A stretch of 64,000 nucleotides of DNA from a virus, in the IMG/VR virus record IMGVR_UViG_3300044695_001206, positions 1 through 64,000 of that record; one strand, 5' to 3'. The translations under genes and the position numbers were made by a program. The notes under the pieces are model-generated. The model had not been told where the DNA came from, ran no database searches, and saw only the letters and a list, made by a program, of their open reading frames with translations. Numbering within the stretch: position 1 is the stretch's first letter; every line of letters begins with the position of its first letter. Below, piece after piece: positions 30,055 to 37,800 of this stretch.

Positions 30055-30925
30055 TCCAACGATTCCTTTCATCTAGACAATGATATCCAAAGTCAATACA
30101 CACAGGATTGCCTTGCCACAAACCAACATTACCTTCATGGAGGTCGCTCCCCATATAAGATTTCTTTGGATACTTTGAACCAATAGGAAAGAAGTCGTGT
30201 TGCAAACCACTAGCATCAAGCGAACAAAGTTCATACTTTAGATCGCCAATATCCAGTGGCTCATAACCCTTATCGTGACACCAATCAAAGAAACTAATAT
30301 CATCTGGATGCATGATACCAATATCATCACCAATATCAGCTAGAACACGCCTTTGTGTGGTAAGAGAAAGCCAATCAGTATCATCCAACATTTGTGAGAT
30401 CTCATCAAAGCGATCCCACTTTTCTCGACACTCATCAAGGTATACTTCAAATTCAGCAAGAACTTCTGGATTCTCACTAATCATACCAAGTTCAGCACGA
30501 CAAGAAAGATATCCCCAAAAGATATTAACCTTGTTGTTGGTTTTATTCCATACCTTTACACAACAAAGACCATGTACAGGTGGTGCAAGACCATGTTCAG
30601 CAGCCAACTTCTGACGCTGATACATAGCAAGAGAAGCAGCCTTTGCATTTCCTGTTCCTAGATTTTGAGCAGTAAGTTTAATACCAAAATGATTGGCATT
30701 ATTTACATGTGCATTATTACTTATCCAACAACATTGAGTACCACCACCATTAGTATGGTATTCTTCGGTTGTCATCCAATAGAAACTAACCCACTCATTT
30801 AACTCTTTGTCAAAGATATAAGCAGTAGGCTTATACTTTTGCTCTTCAAAAGAAGGAGCAGTATTCTTTATAGGTTTAACAACACCTACAATATTACCTA
30901 CATCATTTCGTGTGATAGTTGTCAT
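30044..30925 (-). CDS. Protein kinase-like (phosphotransferase fold) early protein
   Basis: A 293-aa protein with the kinase landmarks in order: K83 in HFGIKLTA (ATP-binding Lys), a helix with KLAAEHGLAPPVHG, the catalytic loop S-D261-LHEGN266 and the metal site D278-F-G280. The catalytic loop reads DLHEGN as in aminoglycoside-kinase-like and Rio-like enzymes. T7 encodes an unrelated-looking early kinase, gp0.7, which phosphorylates host RNA polymerase and RNases; by position and fold this could play that part. No membrane segments. It overlaps its downstream neighbour. Confidence 0.75.
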   Translation of the reverse strand: MTTITRNDVGNIVGVVKPIKNTAPSFEEQKYKPTAYIFDKELNEWVSFYWMTTEEYHTNGGGTQCCWISNNAHVNNANHFGIKLTAQNLGTGNAKAASLAMYQRQKLAAEHGLAPPVHGLCCVKVWNKTNNKVNIFWGYLSCRAELGMISENPEVLAEFEVYLDECREKWDRFDEISQMLDDTDWLSLTTQRRVLADIGDDIGIMHPDDISFFDWCHDKGYEPLDIGDLKYELCSLDASGLQHDFFPIGSKYPKKSYMGSDLHEGNVGLWQGNPVCIDFGYHCLDERNRWNAV

Positions 30926-30933
30926 TAGATTTC

Positions 30934-31101
30934 TTAGTCACCATCGTCATCATCAAAAGGAAAATCATCATAGCCACCATCATAAGGACCATAGGAATCC
31001 TCGTGACGGGAAGAGTTTAGTTCCTCCAAATAAGCAAGACTCAGATGACGCTCCTCATAAATAGCATCAACATTAGGATAGTAATTATCAGGAATAGGCA
31101 T
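30934..31101 (-). CDS. Small acidic protein
   Basis: A 55-aa ORF MPIPDNYYPNVDAIYEERH with a C-terminal DDFPFDDDDGD tail. Its ATG overlaps the upstream stop (TAATG form), GGAATATC precedes it. Acidic, Tyr-rich; unknown function. Eight bases separate it from the kinase-like gene. Confidence 0.6.
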   Translation of the reverse strand: MPIPDNYYPNVDAIYEERHLSLAYLEELNSSRHEDSYGPYDGGYDDFPFDDDDGD

Positions 31102-31310
31102 TATAGATATTCCTTTGGAACAGAAACATTATAAAGTGCCATCTCAACTACAGGCTTGAAATCTCGGGCATCTCCACCCATTTTTACAACTCGCTCATAA
31201 TCATCAAGGGGAACGACACAGATAGTACAGCCATGAATGTCCGTATAAGTCTCACCATCATTCAGAACAACAATGGTAACCATGTTATTGCAAATATCAT
31301 CACTTGCCAT
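31101..31310 (-). CDS. Early protein, VTIVVLNDGET family copy 1
   Basis: A 69-aa protein from MASDDICNNM, with AAAGGAA ahead; longer readings only shadow the upstream gene. It shares VTIVVLNDGET-TDI-GC and GGDA-DF-PV with the ORF at 31690-31857, so the two are paralogues. Beta-rich, single domain. Function unknown. Confidence 0.7.
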   Translation of the reverse strand: MASDDICNNMVTIVVLNDGETYTDIHGCTICVVPLDDYERVVKMGGDARDFKPVVEMALYNVSVPKEYL

Positions 31311-31473
31311 TGTAATATTCCTTTTCATCAGCCCCAAGAATAATACCAACAATAGTAACATCTTTGTAGAAGATGCGGATAGAATCCACTGCTTCCTCCT
31401 CAGTACCAGCATAAACCTTGTGAACTATTACCGCAGCATCTCCGGTAATCACAGCAATATCATATGGTCCCAT
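31300..31473 (-). CDS. Small early protein
   Basis: A 57-aa protein from MGPYDIAVIT (AAGAAGG ahead, TAATG overlap with upstream stop). Beta-alpha pattern: VITGDAAVIVHKVYAGTEEEAVDSI, written in two parts. The GP-D/E-I/F-V-T start is also seen inside the protein at 31857-32063, hinting at distant relation. Unknown function. Confidence 0.6.
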   Translation of the reverse strand: MGPYDIAVITGDAAVIVHKVYAGTEEEAVDSIRIFYKDVTIVGIILGADEKEYYNGK

Positions 31474-31616
31474 TAGACTGTAGCCTTCTTGAGTTGCTTC
31501 TTCAACTTCTTGCGAAGGATCTCGCAAGTATTAGGATCATCAATGAGCTGCTTGATATAAGAGATAGCAACCTTTTGATGAAACGGAGTCAAGGCATTCT
31601 TATTATACTTAGCCAT
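31473..31616 (-). CDS. Small basic helical protein
   Basis: A 47-aa ORF MAKYNKNALTPFHQKVAISY with a Lys-rich end (RKKLKKQLKKATV). TGATG overlap upstream, TAATG overlap downstream. Possibly nucleic-acid binding. Unknown family. Confidence 0.6.
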   Translation of the reverse strand: MAKYNKNALTPFHQKVAISYIKQLIDDPNTCEILRKKLKKQLKKATV

Positions 31617-31693
31617 CAATAATCCTTTACGAGATAGTGAATAATAACACAAACAACAACAATATATGTTATGATAATTACTGCTGCAATCAT
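31616..31693 (-). CDS. 25-aa membrane peptide
   Basis: MIAAVIIITYIVVVCVIIHY then LVKDY: a single hydrophobic helix. It overlaps both neighbours (ATGA at its start, TGATG at its end), which is the main support for it being translated. Confidence 0.5.
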   Translation of the reverse strand: MIAAVIIITYIVVVCVIIHYLVKDY

Positions 31694-31857
31694 AAATTTA
31701 CTTTTGTAACAGGGGTAAAATCCTTGGCATCTCCACCTTCAGCAACAACCTTGTAAAACTGATCGGCAGGAATAACCTGAATAGAACATCCTGCAATGTC
31801 GGTGAATGTCTCACCGTCATTTAATACAACAATAGTAACAAAGCCATTGTCAGACAT
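31690..31857 (-). CDS. Early protein, VTIVVLNDGET family copy 2
   Basis: A 55-aa ORF MSDNGFVTIVVLNDGETFTD ending TPVTKVNL. It is a close paralogue of the 69-aa protein about 400 bp downstream, lacking its last dozen residues. The ATG overlaps the upstream stop (TAATG). Local duplication within the early region is the simplest origin. Confidence 0.7.
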   Translation of the reverse strand: MSDNGFVTIVVLNDGETFTDIAGCSIQVIPADQFYKVVAEGGDAKDFTPVTKVNL

Positions 31858-32063
31858 TAGATTTTCTCCTGTGAAGAAGCTATATCAGACCACCTAATAC
31901 CACAACACTCACAATACTGGTCTGAATACCAAGGTTGTGACTTCAGAATATCAAAAGCATCCTTCTCGGTCTGTGCAGTAACAGTAAACTCCCAAGGACC
32001 AATGAAGTATCCTCCACTATTATTCTGGAAGAATGTAAAGTTATACCAAGGCTCGTTGTTCAA
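31857..32063 (-). CDS. Small early protein with TTG start
   Basis: A 68-aa protein. The only start in register with the sequence is TTG, sharing TTGA with the upstream stop, so translation is probably by re-initiation. Trp/Tyr-rich, with a CECCG cysteine cluster near residue 52. Unknown family. Confidence 0.6.
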   Translation of the reverse strand: MNNEPWYNFTFFQNNSGGYFIGPWEFTVTAQTEKDAFDILKSQPWYSDQYCECCGIRWSDIASSQEKI

Positions 32064-32230
32064 TGTGGGTATCCTGCCTTTCGTACAAGATAAAGAGCGA
32101 CTTCCCTAGTCAAAGGGAGTCCAAAGCCACACATTACCAACACAAGCCACAAAGGATTTCCAAAGATGGTAGGGTAAACAACAGTTACAACACAGGTCAT
32201 AATGATACCTAACAGACTAGCGATAATCAA
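32060..32230 (-). CDS. Two-helix small membrane protein with TTG start
   Basis: A 56-aa ORF whose TTG start overlaps the previous stop (TTGA). Two hydrophobic helices (IIASLLGIIMTCVVTVVY and LWLVLVMCGFGLPL) are separated by a short Pro/Gly/Asn turn, with a basic tail. Holin-like in form but in the early region; an ATG at codon 11 is the alternative start. Confidence 0.55.
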   Translation of the reverse strand: MIIASLLGIIMTCVVTVVYPTIFGNPLWLVLVMCGFGLPLTREVALYLVRKAGYPH

Positions 32231-32448
32231 TTGAAATCTCCATCAAAGATATGTTCTTCGGATGCCATGTAACCCAAAAATAATAGAGTGTCGAGGCTGT
32301 ATTCCTCACAGAAAGGAATATCCTCAATAGGTTCGTCATTGTAGTCTGCTTCAACAAAGGCAGACTCTCTAACAAAGAAGACTGTAGAATCCTTATCAAC
32401 TACAGTCTTATTGCCATCCTTATCTACAATCACAAAGATGTTATGCAT
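32227..32448 (-). CDS. Acidic early protein
   Basis: A 73-aa protein from MHNIFVIVDK (GAAAG ahead). Acidic, beta-rich at the start (VDKDGNKTVVDKDSTVFF) and helical later. No family recognised. It ends in the TTGA junction described above. Confidence 0.62.
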   Translation of the reverse strand: MHNIFVIVDKDGNKTVVDKDSTVFFVRESAFVEADYNDEPIEDIPFCEEYSLDTLLFLGYMASEEHIFDGDFN

Positions 32449-32459
32449 TGTTGTTTCTT

Positions 32460-32702
32460 TCAGAGAGAATAACAAGGTGTTCGTGGCATGAGTAGACCAC
32501 GGTAATAAGCCCTAAGCCAGACCGATATTGTGCGTTGAGTGTCTTTGCACAAGTCAAACCGAAATCCGTCAGGACAAACGGCTTGAACTAACCACTTATC
32601 GCTGGTACGGCGAATGACAATACGCCGCTTATCACCCAGTTCGCAGATACGCTCGTTGATTCCCTCAACGAGGTCTTTCATATCTTCTATTGTTGCTTTC
32701 AT
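32460..32702 (-). CDS. Small basic early protein
   Basis: An 80-aa protein with an acidic helix (EDMKDLVEGINERICEL) and a basic strand-rich part (RRIVIRRTSDKWLVQAV), ending SVWLRAYYRGLLMPR. AAAGGAACT precedes the ATG. No family recognised. Confidence 0.65.
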   Translation of the reverse strand: MKATIEDMKDLVEGINERICELGDKRRIVIRRTSDKWLVQAVCPDGFRFDLCKDTQRTISVWLRAYYRGLLMPRTPCYSL

Positions 32703-33000
32703 TAGTTCCTTTTACTTGAGCAAAGACCGGGATTGAGAAAGAAACAGGAAAGATATCCACAAGATATTTCACCTATGGATACCCGATCTATCCTTTTATT
32801 AGTTTGACGATTGACAAGTATAAGGATGGACTACTTGCCTCACCGTTAGCATTGCCCTATGAAACGGTACACATTAAAGGGTGTTTCACTTCCTTTAACT
32901 GACTTCAGGGTTGCTAAAGTTCCCCCATGTATATCCGTCGATATACACGGGACGCACTATGCTTATTACTCTATTTATACTCGCATAGTCGAGTAATCTA
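32703..33000 (-). other. Early leader without genes; several RNA hairpins
   Basis: No supported ORF; the 66-aa reading at 32895-33095 lacks a ribosome site and coding character. Hairpins: 32924-32951 (12-bp stem CCCRTGTATATC type, loop of 4), an ACTCG/CGAGT stem near 32970-32990, and TTAAAGG/CCTTTAA near 32870-32900. T7 early mRNA is cut by RNase III at intergenic hairpins; these could serve likewise. Confidence 0.5.
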
Positions 33001-33105
33001 TTACTTGTTGATTTCCTTGTCGTTATAATCCTTGTAAACAAGGAGGAGATACACTCCGTAGATTCCAAGGATGGAGACCAACAGAACAAGAGCATTGCTA
33101 ACCAT
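33001..33105 (-). CDS. 34-aa single-pass membrane peptide
   Basis: MVSNALVLLVSILGIYGVYL then LLVYKDYNDKEINK: one N-terminal helix and a charged cytoplasmic tail. AGGAAAGG stands 8 nt ahead of the ATG, a good ribosome site. One of the first genes reached from the genome end. Unknown function. Confidence 0.6.
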   Translation of the reverse strand: MVSNALVLLVSILGIYGVYLLLVYKDYNDKEINK

Positions 33106-33244
33106 TCTTCAGAACCTTTCCTAGCATATTGCTAGACAAGAAAGAAACCAGACAGAAAAACATATTATAAGTTTCCTCATAATATGTCTAGAAACTTCTT
33201 TGGTTCCTAGGGGTTAGGATATCGGACACGGGATAGGCGAGGGA
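33106..33244. other. Structured spacer with AT-rich hairpin
   Basis: Contains TAGCA-TAT-TGCTA (33123-33135) and a 9-bp hairpin ACATATTAT/ATAATATGT (33160-33187). Its end is the left inverted repeat at 33206-33232. It marks a sharp change from AT-rich early genes to the G/C-rich junction segment. Confidence 0.5.
33206..33232. repeat. Left arm of 27-bp inverted repeat
   Basis: The sequence CCTAGGGGTTAG-N2-TATCGGACA-N-GGG is found here on the plus strand and, inverted, at 34001-34027, with 24 of 27 positions equal. The pair encloses two genes of unusual composition. Confidence 0.75.
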
Positions 33245-33511
33245 TTAGGCTCGCCCAAGGTTACCACGGAACATCCGATCATATCGGGGTTCCATGTTCT
33301 CCGGCATCTCCCACTTGGATTCAAAGGTATCCGAACGGATACCAGTAGACCAAGTGGACGGCTTTCGTTGCGGGATTGGTTGACCGTCATTGGTGTACCA
33401 ATGCCACCATTCAACCTTGACACCTTGCCTAGCCGAAAGAACGGCTAGGCGTTCCATCGATCGCCCGGTAGAGCGGGCAATACTTGCCAACTTGGACGCA
33501 AGTTCCTTCAT
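33245..33511 (-). CDS. GC-rich small protein, unknown
   Basis: An 88-aa protein starting MKELASKLASIARSTGRSME, with ACAGGAG 8 nt ahead. Helical Arg/Ser-rich start, then a Trp/Pro-rich part (VEWWHWYTNDGQPIPQRK). The codons are much richer in G/C than the rest of the genome. Located inside the 27-bp inverted repeats, near the presumed genome end. No family recognised. Confidence 0.65.
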   Translation of the reverse strand: MKELASKLASIARSTGRSMERLAVLSARQGVKVEWWHWYTNDGQPIPQRKPSTWSTGIRSDTFESKWEMPENMEPRYDRMFRGNLGRA

Positions 33512-33595
33512 GTGAAACTCCTGTTAGGATTAGTGTAGATCAGACATGAGAAGGGATATCCTCCATAGGATACCCCTGCACCGACAATATGTCGG

Positions 33596-33937
33596 TTAGA
33601 CCTTCGCCTTGGCTGCGAACACACGGGCCAAGTGCGCTTCGATTCCCGCTTCGTCCAAGTCCGCGAGGGACACCTTGGTAACGGTGTAGGACTTGGCCGG
33701 GAGGTAGGCAATGCGGATAAACTCCCATGCAATAGCCTTGTCATCCTTGTTCATGCGGGGAATCATGTTGAGAACCGTGTAGACCACCGACCGAGTGGTA
33801 CGGCGGTCGAGGTTCTCATTCTCACACTCACGGACGAGTTCCGCGAAGTCCGAGACTTCCCATTCATTTCCCAAGGCAATCTTCTCACGAATAGCCTTGG
33901 CGACAGTAATTGCGAGGCGCTGAATGTAGTTGGTCAT
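33596..33937 (-). CDS. GC-rich first gene of the early region, unknown
   Basis: A 113-aa protein from MTNYIQRLAI with AAAGGGA ahead; an upstream in-frame start exists in the hairpin region. Mostly helical, acidic (WEVSDFAELVRECENENLDR), with a conserved-looking IPRMNKDDKAIAWEFI segment. As the gene nearest the presumed left end it occupies the place of T7 gene 0.3, the anti-restriction protein, but no similarity is visible. Confidence 0.65.
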   Translation of the reverse strand: MTNYIQRLAITVAKAIREKIALGNEWEVSDFAELVRECENENLDRRTTRSVVYTVLNMIPRMNKDDKAIAWEFIRIAYLPAKSYTVTKVSLADLDEAGIEAHLARVFAAKAKV

Positions 33938-34000
33938 GGAATCCCTTTGGAAAGAAGGCAGGGGGCAATCCTGTGCCACTTTAGCACAGGGATACCCCTT

Positions 34001-34027
34001 CCCATGTCCGATACACTAACCCCTAGG
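34001..34027. repeat. Right arm of 27-bp inverted repeat
   Basis: Inverted partner of 33206-33232, 24 of 27 matching. It overlaps a perfect 12-bp palindrome ACCCCTAGGGGT at 34019-34030. Confidence 0.75.
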
Positions 34028-34399
34028 GGTAACTATCCGGCAGAGCCGACCTCATAGTCCATCCTAGCGGATTCTGCATTAGGGTTCCCTTGCTACATAA
34101 CTCCGTAGTTATGTCCTGGGGGAAATGCCTAGGCATTCACCATTCGGATTCTGTCTGTGATACACCGACAGAACGGTTAGGATTCACAGGAAGAGTCCCG
34201 TGCGCGGATTCTCCGCGAGAGAACGGTCGTGAACTAACCCGCATATGGCGGGCGCACCGTCCGAAGTAAAGGGATGGCGCACGGGAAACGGCAAGCCCAG
34301 CGCGAAAGAGTCCGATAACCGCAGGGGATCGCCCAAAGTTATCGACCCCATGCCCCGCAGGTTACCGGACACGCCCCCATGCGTCCCATAAGTCAGGCC

Positions 34400-34438
34400 G
34401 GGGGGTACCGGGGGGTAGGGCAGGGGGGACTAGGGGGG
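34400..34438 (+). other. Potential G-quadruplex of four G6 runs
   Basis: The plus strand has four runs of six G (34400-34405, 34410-34415, 34423-34428, 34433-34438) with loops of 4, 7 and 4 nt, an ideal intramolecular quadruplex. It sits in the genome-junction region on the template strand for leftward transcription. Confidence 0.75.
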
Positions 34439-34596
34439 ACTACCCTTCGCTAATTTTTGACCCCCTAAGTCGATTTCTCATGGGAGCTAAGGGGGCTAGG
34501 ATGCCCTAGGATTGATTGTTTGATTGGGGTCCACCCTGCGGTCCCCTTGGGGTCCGGGGCCAGCCCTCCGGTCAATCTGAGGGGAAATCGACAAGG

Positions 34597-34622
34597 GATA
34601 AAACCGGGGGGTTAAACCCCGG
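34597..34622 (-). terminator. Probable intrinsic terminator in the junction region
   Basis: The minus strand forms CCGGGG/CCCCGG with a 7-nt loop, followed by TTTTAT. It would stop transcripts entering the early region from promoter 4 or from late read-through. Confidence 0.6.
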
Positions 34623-34767
34623 AGTGCTTGTTACTATAGTTTATTATTATTGTTGTAATTAACTAGGGATATACCTAAGTTACCATATGGGTCTTAGCTA
34701 AGACTATACATAACAATAATTAAATCTATAGGGGTTAACCCATAGACCAGCTAAGGGATAACCTAAG

Positions 34768-34807
34768 GATATACTATGGTATATCTTCATTAGCCCCAAC
34801 TATTCGG
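34768..34807 (-). promoter_or_regulatory. Candidate phage RNA polymerase promoter 4 (genome-end promoter)
   Basis: CCGAATAGTTGGGGCTAATGA on the minus strand at 34787-34807 is followed by a 7-bp hairpin GATATAC/GTATATC (34768-34785). It follows the late terminator and faces the junction with no gene for over 800 bp. T7 has phiOL and phiOR promoters at its ends that act in replication and packaging; this is the natural counterpart. Confidence 0.75.
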
Positions 34808-34820
34808 AATACATGTCGAT

Positions 34821-34859
34821 AAAACAAATGGGGCTACCTAGGTTTCCCTAGATAGCCCC
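34821..34859 (-). terminator. Strong intrinsic terminator after the last late gene
   Basis: The minus strand has a 13-bp stem GGGGCTATCTAGG with its complement (one T-G pair), a GAAA tetraloop and a T-rich tail (ATTTGTTTT). It starts 7 bp after the giant ejection-protein stop and ends late transcription. Confidence 0.92.
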
Positions 34860-34865
34860 TATAGA

Positions 34866-37800
34866 TTATTCTAACAATTCGCCTAATCTTTCTGATACAC
34901 CCTTCTGGTCTTCTACCATTGGGAATGTATTATTGGATTCAGGTCTTGGCATGGTCTGCCTCATGCTCATTTCTCTTTGCATGGCCTCATTAGCTTGCTG
35001 CTGCTCCAAGGCATAGTTCCTTGGGGTAGTAGTGTAGTCTAGCTGAATGGGCTTAAATTGACTCTGGGATCTCTTAGAGTAGGGGTATGGATCTCTTTGG
35101 ACCATATCCAGATACCGTTGAATGGCATCCATTTCCTTGAAAGTATTCATATCCTCTAGCATCCTTACGGGGATAGCTACAGGGCTACGGTTAACCAACG
35201 AGGTAACTCCGAATAGATCACTGGTAGCCTTTAGGGATCTAGCTGAGATTGGATCTTGGATCACCTTTTGGATGTTCCTATAATCTGTCTCAATAGCTCC
35301 CATACCAGCTCCAGCTCCAGCTGGCATCAGGGGTACGCCATAGTACTTGTAAGTACCTCCGGTCATTCCTGCTACCGTGCTAACTCCAGCTTCAATCAAT
35401 CCATTGGCAATGCCTAGGAATGGTACACGGGACACTCCACGGAGTACATACTGACCGGGCTGGTCTTCCAGCTCCTGCAGCATGTCCTCAGTTTCACGAC
35501 CAGCAAGCCATTCCTTGAACAGACCAATCATGGTATCCAGAGCAGCATACAAGAAGATACCGCTAGCGATATACTTGATGGTGCTACGGCTACCGTAGTC
35601 TAGAACAACATTGTCTTGGTAAGACCGTACCCAAGAGGTAAGGGCATACCACATGCGGCCTAGAGGACTACGAGCATCTAAAGCAGTGAGCTTATTTAAA
35701 CCCTTAAGTTCTGAGGTAGAGGTCTTGATAATCAGGTCTTCAACCATCTGGGCATAAGCCGAAATAGCTGATTCAAGAATATCAGGATTAATTCCATCTA
35801 CAGGATTATCCCTCAGATCTTCATGGATGTCCATAAGGTTTAGAATATTAGTTCTACCATCCTTATGTCCAGCCTTTTCCATTACCCACTTTAGGTGTCG
35901 AATCTGTTCTTTAGTAGTCAAGCCATACTTCAGGAATAGGGCAGCTTCGTTGGGATCTCCGAACTTTGCTTGGTGTCTTGCAACACTAGCAAACTTCTTC
36001 CAGAGCTTAGCCTCTGCACGGCTATCAGTGGCAGCGGCCTTCTTAAGCTCAGCCAACTCAGTAGCCGTAGCGGTTTCCTCTAAAGCATCAAACAATGCTT
36101 CTACCTTACCCTTGCTAACATACTTCCAGATCATTCTCTGGATACGCTGCTTAGCCAAGGCACGGGTTCCGTTAGTTACTGCCTGAAGAGAACCAATGCT
36201 TTGCATCCACTTACCCGCTTCTTCAAATGTTCTGGTGGCTTTCTCCAATCCACCCTGACCATCTTTAATGTTGGATATAGTGCTAGCAACCTTGGTGTCT
36301 AGTCTTGAATCACTCTTGAATGCTCCATATCCAATCTCGCCCATAAAGCGATTAGCTAGATCGGTTCTAAAGTTTTCAAGAACAAAGGACATATCTCCAA
36401 TATCAGACTCCAGTAGTCTACGCTTTGAGAAGCGGTAGTCAGCCAAGACATATCGCAATGCCTTGATGATATTTATTGGAATCATATAGAACTCTGGACT
36501 CTGCTTTGCCAGCTCTGCCATAGTTTCGGTCATAGCCGAGATACCATAACCAGCTGAGAACTTGAAGCGGATTGCTGCCAATCCGATTCTAGCTGAGTGT
36601 CCTGTTTCTGCATTGAGATATGGCAGTGTGTCAGCATTAAACTGATATTCTTCACGGAGTCTCTTAAGACCCTCAGCCAAACCCTTTTGGGCATTGCTGA
36701 GTTCCTGTGGAGTCCAATTCATAGCTGCTGCCATAGTATCAAAGTTTTCATATCCGGTCTTTTCCACATAGTCAAAGACATCAAGGATTGTGATTCCAGT
36801 CTGTCCAAACATGCGGTCTAGTTCCTTCTGGAAGGCTAACTCAAAGTAGCGTCCCTTGAGGAAGTAGAAGTAAGACTCGGCCATATTAGTTCTGAGTATT
36901 GCCTTTGTCTCAGGACTGCTTAACATTTCTTCTGGGGTTAGACCCTTGATTGGAAGAATTGTTTTTCCGTCTGGGTCGATCTTGAAGAAGGGCTGCTTAG
37001 TAATAGAGTTGAAGTCATCTGGGTTGTTGTAAGGATATTGCTTAGTCTTAAACTTCAGCATTTCCTTCATTTCAACTTCAATGAGATTCTTTCCATTAAG
37101 CTTGGTTCTCCACCGATCAATGTACATGGCTGTGTTGCCATTGACTGCTTCGATGTACTTGGCTTTGTCGGCAGGAGCAAGATCAGTAATCTTCTCTGGT
37201 ACACGGTATACAGTATACTTAGTGTCTGTTTCCAGAACAAAGAACTTCTCTTGCTGGTTCTTTCTGAGCAACCGAACAATATCTGCCTTGTTGCCAGTGA
37301 TGCCTTCCTTAGCCATGTCAGCCACAAACAACTTCTGGAGTGTTTCATTGCTGAACATGTTAGCCATCTCTGCATGCTTGAACACACGATCAGGAGTAAA
37401 GATACTTAATGTCTTTGCATCCTCATTATAAGCAACATCCAACCAACCCATAGCAATCATTGTATTGATGTCTAGAATTGGATCTTTGAGCTTACGGTTT
37501 GTTCTAGCCTGTACCATAGCTGCAAGGAGTTTACTTCTTGCACCTTGGTCTAGTCGTGACAAACCTTCGTGGTCCAACTGAACGGGAGCATAGGTATCTG
37601 AAGATACGGGATTACCGTTTTCGTCTACAATGCTCATACGACCTGTCTGACTTTCTAAATCAAGAATGTTTCTATTTGCAATACGAGAAGCCTTGAGTAC
37701 CATAGAAGCTTGCTTGACTACTTCTTCTGCCTTATAAGCAGGAATACCAAGAGCTACTAGGTCTGCCTTATTAGGCTGTCGATTCATAAATAGACATTCA

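Larger units (their letters stand above)
33938..34790. other. Gene-free structured region: presumed joined genome ends
   Basis: About 850 bp with no credible ORF. It is packed with inverted repeats: CCTGTGC/GCACAGG (33970-33990), ACATAACT/AGTTATGT (34095-34114), palindrome AATGCCTAGGCATT (34124-34137), TTCTGTC/GACAGAA (34149-34173), TCCCGTGCGC/GCGCACGGGA (about 34197-34286), GTCCGATAACC/GGTTACCGGAC (34310-34370), GTCTTAGCTAAGAC (34691-34704) and GGGTTAACCC (34732-34741). It lies between the last late gene and first early gene, where T7-like phages have their terminal repeats and end promoters. Confidence 0.7.

Noticed and set aside
31330-31345. TTGGGGCTGATGAA inside an early gene, similar to the promoter 3' half
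   Set aside because: The upstream CCRAATRG part is absent, so it is not counted as a promoter.
32895-33095. 66-aa minus-strand ORF in the early leader
   Set aside because: No ribosome site, overlaps the better-supported 34-aa membrane peptide and strong hairpins, and has no protein-like pattern.
34184-34372. 62-aa minus-strand ORF in the junction region
   Set aside because: Begins with GTG without a ribosome site and is threaded through several stem-loops; more likely chance in GC-rich DNA.
34640-34660. TATAGT with TTACAA upstream as a host sigma-70 promoter
   Set aside because: Spacing of 14 bp is too short and a terminator hairpin follows at once. I could not identify convincing host promoters for the early genes by eye.
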